NCBI GenBank assembly: GCA_900617975.1
Contig: UZAE01013362.1
Coordinates: 13,188-23,292 of the forward strand
Length of the DNA stretch: 10,105 nt
Direction: 5' to 3'
DNA from: Rodentolepis nana
Lineage: Eukaryota; Platyhelminthes; Cestoda; Cyclophyllidea; Hymenolepididae
Of the stretch, positions 8,243 to 10,105 are shown one piece after another; position 1 is the stretch's first letter; every line of letters begins with the position of its first letter. A model generated the notes under the pieces. The model was not told the origin of the DNA, did not search any database, and saw only the letters and a list, made by a program, of their open reading frames with translations. A program made the position numbers and the translations under genes.

Positions 8243-8724
8243 AATTACGGGAAATAGGTTAATGGATAATAGCAATGATTAGTAAGAACAAAAAAAAACA
8301 AAGAAATTCCCTGCTTTTCTAGCGACTCAGAAGGCATGAATCCAAAACTTGACAAAAGGAAAGATCTGACTATTTCCATGGATATAGTACTGATCATCTG
8401 CAGCGATTTCTGACAGCACAAATTACAGAAAATGAACTGCTGTACCATAGTCCATTACCTTAAGTTTTCTAAGACAATTAACTCTAATAAGAAGATGAAA
8501 TTATGAGGAACTAATGGTCTTAAAGGATATGTAATACAAGTGAGGCAAAGTAAGTTAGCTCAATGTTTCACTATTTGCTGGATCATTTAAAGCAAAACCT
8601 TATAAAACAGCGACGAATTCAGAAAAGGGAATAAGTCAACAGTTTTGAAAATGGGGAACAAATGGCTTACCACACCAATAAGAACGGAACATATAATTGG
8701 CGTCTAACATATAAGAGTGATATT

Positions 8725-8992
8725 TAAGTCCGTTGTTGGTTTATAATCCACATTGAGAAAGATATGGCAAGCCAGGACGGCTTGAATGATTTCCTAGAGT
8801 ACGGAATTGCCGATTTCTCATCAAGTAATGGGTCCCAATTGGTGATCCAAGGTCCACATTTACCTAAGAAATGCATAATTCACAAAAGATTGGCATAATA
8901 TATACCGATTTCTAAAAGAAAATGGTCAAACTGAGGAAGAGTCGAAAGCAACCCCCATGACTGCGTCTATCGCCTTTGTTTTAGTCAATAAC
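8725..8992 (+). mobile_element. decayed Ty3/gypsy-type integrase relic
   Basis: An open frame of about 57 codons ends at TAA 8896-8898 and includes an ATG at 8764. It carries the integrase catalytic-core pattern: FLEYGIADF, then SSNGSQLV at the SDNGxQF position (about 8815-8838), then IIHKRLA just before the stop. After a frameshift, NGQTEE (8921-8938) matches the NG-x-AER block with the third acidic residue kept, and ATPMTAS (8948-8968) resembles the following TPH-TTG block. The Asp of the central catalytic motif is Ser here, so the enzyme would be inactive even without the breaks. The motifs fit gypsy better than copia or BEL integrases. Upstream zinc-binding HHCC and first catalytic Asp were not found. 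Confidence 0.6.
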
Positions 8993-9966
8993 TAATAAAT
9001 TTGGAAGTAAAACAACAAAACTTGTTAGAAATCTTCCCCCACTTGCATCAAGATTACTTAATTTATTAATTTTGACAGAATATATTGAATTTCATCGGTA
9101 TTTTAGCAACAAGTTCCAAGCATACAACGGTAATGTAAAAACGTCGTTTTGCATGGAATTTCACAATATGTTCTCATTTTCTTTCGTTATTTCAAATCTT
9201 TGCTCGAGAGATCAATTCTTTAATTCTAAAATGATAGCGTCTTTCAAATTTCTATAAAGATTTCTTAACTGTTAATATTATTAAATTTGGGATGACACTT
9301 TTATCGCTGACCTTGAATCTGCATCCGCTTTTACGTTGTTATCCGTTGACTTTGCGTTGACTGGGAGCCTTTCGCTATTTTTTATCAAATCGTGTCGTTT
9401 GAAGTTAGAACTAATACTTGTACTGATTCAGTTAAAATATAATCATTCTTTGGGTTGGGTCACTAATAGTTGCTCTTCCCGTGTTGAAGTCATTACTTCT
9501 TGGTTTAAGTTTTTTGCAAGCCTTAAGTTGAATTAATGTTTGCATTTTTAGCGAACGTATTTTGATCAGAATACGGCTAATGCAAAACTTTATCCTAGTG
9601 AAAGGATGTGTGTATAACCTCCTTGTCTGGTGATTCATAATCAAATACGAAACAGCTGAAGTTAAGTAACTCCTACTTAATTTCATAAGTAGCATGTTGG
9701 TATCTCTAAGGCACTTCTTACCATATTGCAATAAGAGGCGAAATTTGCTTGCTTTGGGATGAAACTATTGGGTCATTTACTTACTGTGATGTTTAATTGA
9801 GACAGATTATGCGGATACTTCGATTAGACTTCGACGTCTATCACGGCCATTGTGGCCATTCATTCTTGATCTTGAAGCCCTGTTGTAGATCTCTTTAAAT
9901 TTTTATGTCATTAAAGTCGATGAGTTCTCAGTTTGCCTATGCATTTTAGTAGCATTAGGCACCCCG

Positions 9967-9986
9967 TGAGTAATATGAGTTACTCA
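9967..9986. repeat. 7-bp inverted repeat
   Basis: TGAGTAA (9967-9973) and TTACTCA (9980-9986) are exact reverse complements with a six-base spacer. It could be a hairpin or a spaced regulatory half-site pair; no gene nearby supports a role. Confidence 0.3.
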
Positions 9987-10029
9987 TCTCAGTTCTTATT
10001 TTTAAGCAGCTGGACATTTGCTGAGGAAA

Positions 10030-10048
10030 ATTATCGTTAATCGATAAT
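10030..10048. repeat. 7-bp inverted repeat
   Basis: ATTATCG (10030-10036) and CGATAAT (10042-10048) are exact reverse complements around TTAAT. AT-rich hairpins of this size are common by chance. Confidence 0.25.
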
Positions 10049-10105
10049 CTGTAGGCAAACCTCACGCGATAGTATGGATCAAGGTCACATTGTCTACCTG
10101 CCCCC

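Larger units (their letters stand above)
7641..8724. other. spacer with possible unrecognised retroelement debris
   Basis: This stretch lies between two retroelement relics and may include further decayed sequence from either. A plus-strand frame without Met is open at 8048-8242 and is described separately. An open frame at 7588-7860 overlaps the RNase H relic and continues without recognisable motifs. AATAAA occurs at about 7909 with no gene upstream to use it. No tRNA or other RNA gene was found. Confidence 0.4.
8993..10105. other. spacer, nothing recognised except small hairpins
   Basis: No protein family, tRNA or repeat family was recognised. Moderately long frames occur on both strands at about 9290-9731, but the peptides look like translated spacer. 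This could contain the 3' end or LTR of the gypsy-type relic; no LTR boundary or polypurine tract was identified. Small inverted repeats are at 9845-9857, 9967-9986 and 10030-10048. Confidence 0.5.

Noticed and set aside
9291..9731. Open frames on both strands
   Set aside because: Translations show no family motif, and both strands being open at once points to a local shortage of stops rather than coding.
9799..9890. Minus-strand short frame with an arginine-rich stretch (NGRDRRRS)
   Set aside because: It follows a TAA within about 30 codons, has no convincing acceptor, and the SR-like look is too short to support a call.

Overview
The window looks like nuclear DNA of an animal, most likely an invertebrate. 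Spacers are AT-rich. Both recognisable protein genes carry short GT-AG introns (38 and 78 nt). One encodes a metazoan-type C2H2 zinc-finger protein, the other a cytochrome b561 of the CYB561D1/D2 type. There are no bacterial operon features. The phylum cannot be fixed from the sequence. A 38-nt intron fits groups known for very small introns, such as flatworms, but this is only a hint.

Layout. 1-820: AT-rich spacer. 821-1539 (minus): a two-exon cytochrome b561-type transmembrane reductase of about 226 residues, with four histidines at family spacing. 1540-1725: its probable 5' flank, with a possible extra 5' exon. 1726-2501: AT-rich spacer. 2502-2805: a more GC-rich island with an 11-G run and a small ATG-started open frame ending exactly at a strong splice donor (plus), flanked by 13-bp direct repeats. 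2819-3739: AT-rich spacer. 3740-3964: presumed 5' region of the next gene, with a splice acceptor 11 nt before its ATG. 3965-6148 (plus): a ten-finger zinc-finger protein in two coding exons, about 701 residues. 6149-6600: probable 3' UTR. 6888-7640 (plus): decayed fragments that read like Ty1/copia reverse transcriptase and RNase H. 8725-8992 (plus): decayed Ty3/gypsy-type integrase fragment. The rest is AT-rich spacer with small hairpins and one unexplained open frame.

The two genes are divergent, with about 2.4 kb between their start codons, and nothing suggests a shared function. The right-hand third appears to be a graveyard of at least two retrotransposon superfamilies; all pieces have stops and frameshifts and none looks active. 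No convincing new biological system is visible. The most testable novelties are the 38-nt intron, the possible upstream frame whose stop would overlap the zinc-finger start codon after splicing, and the retroelement relics.
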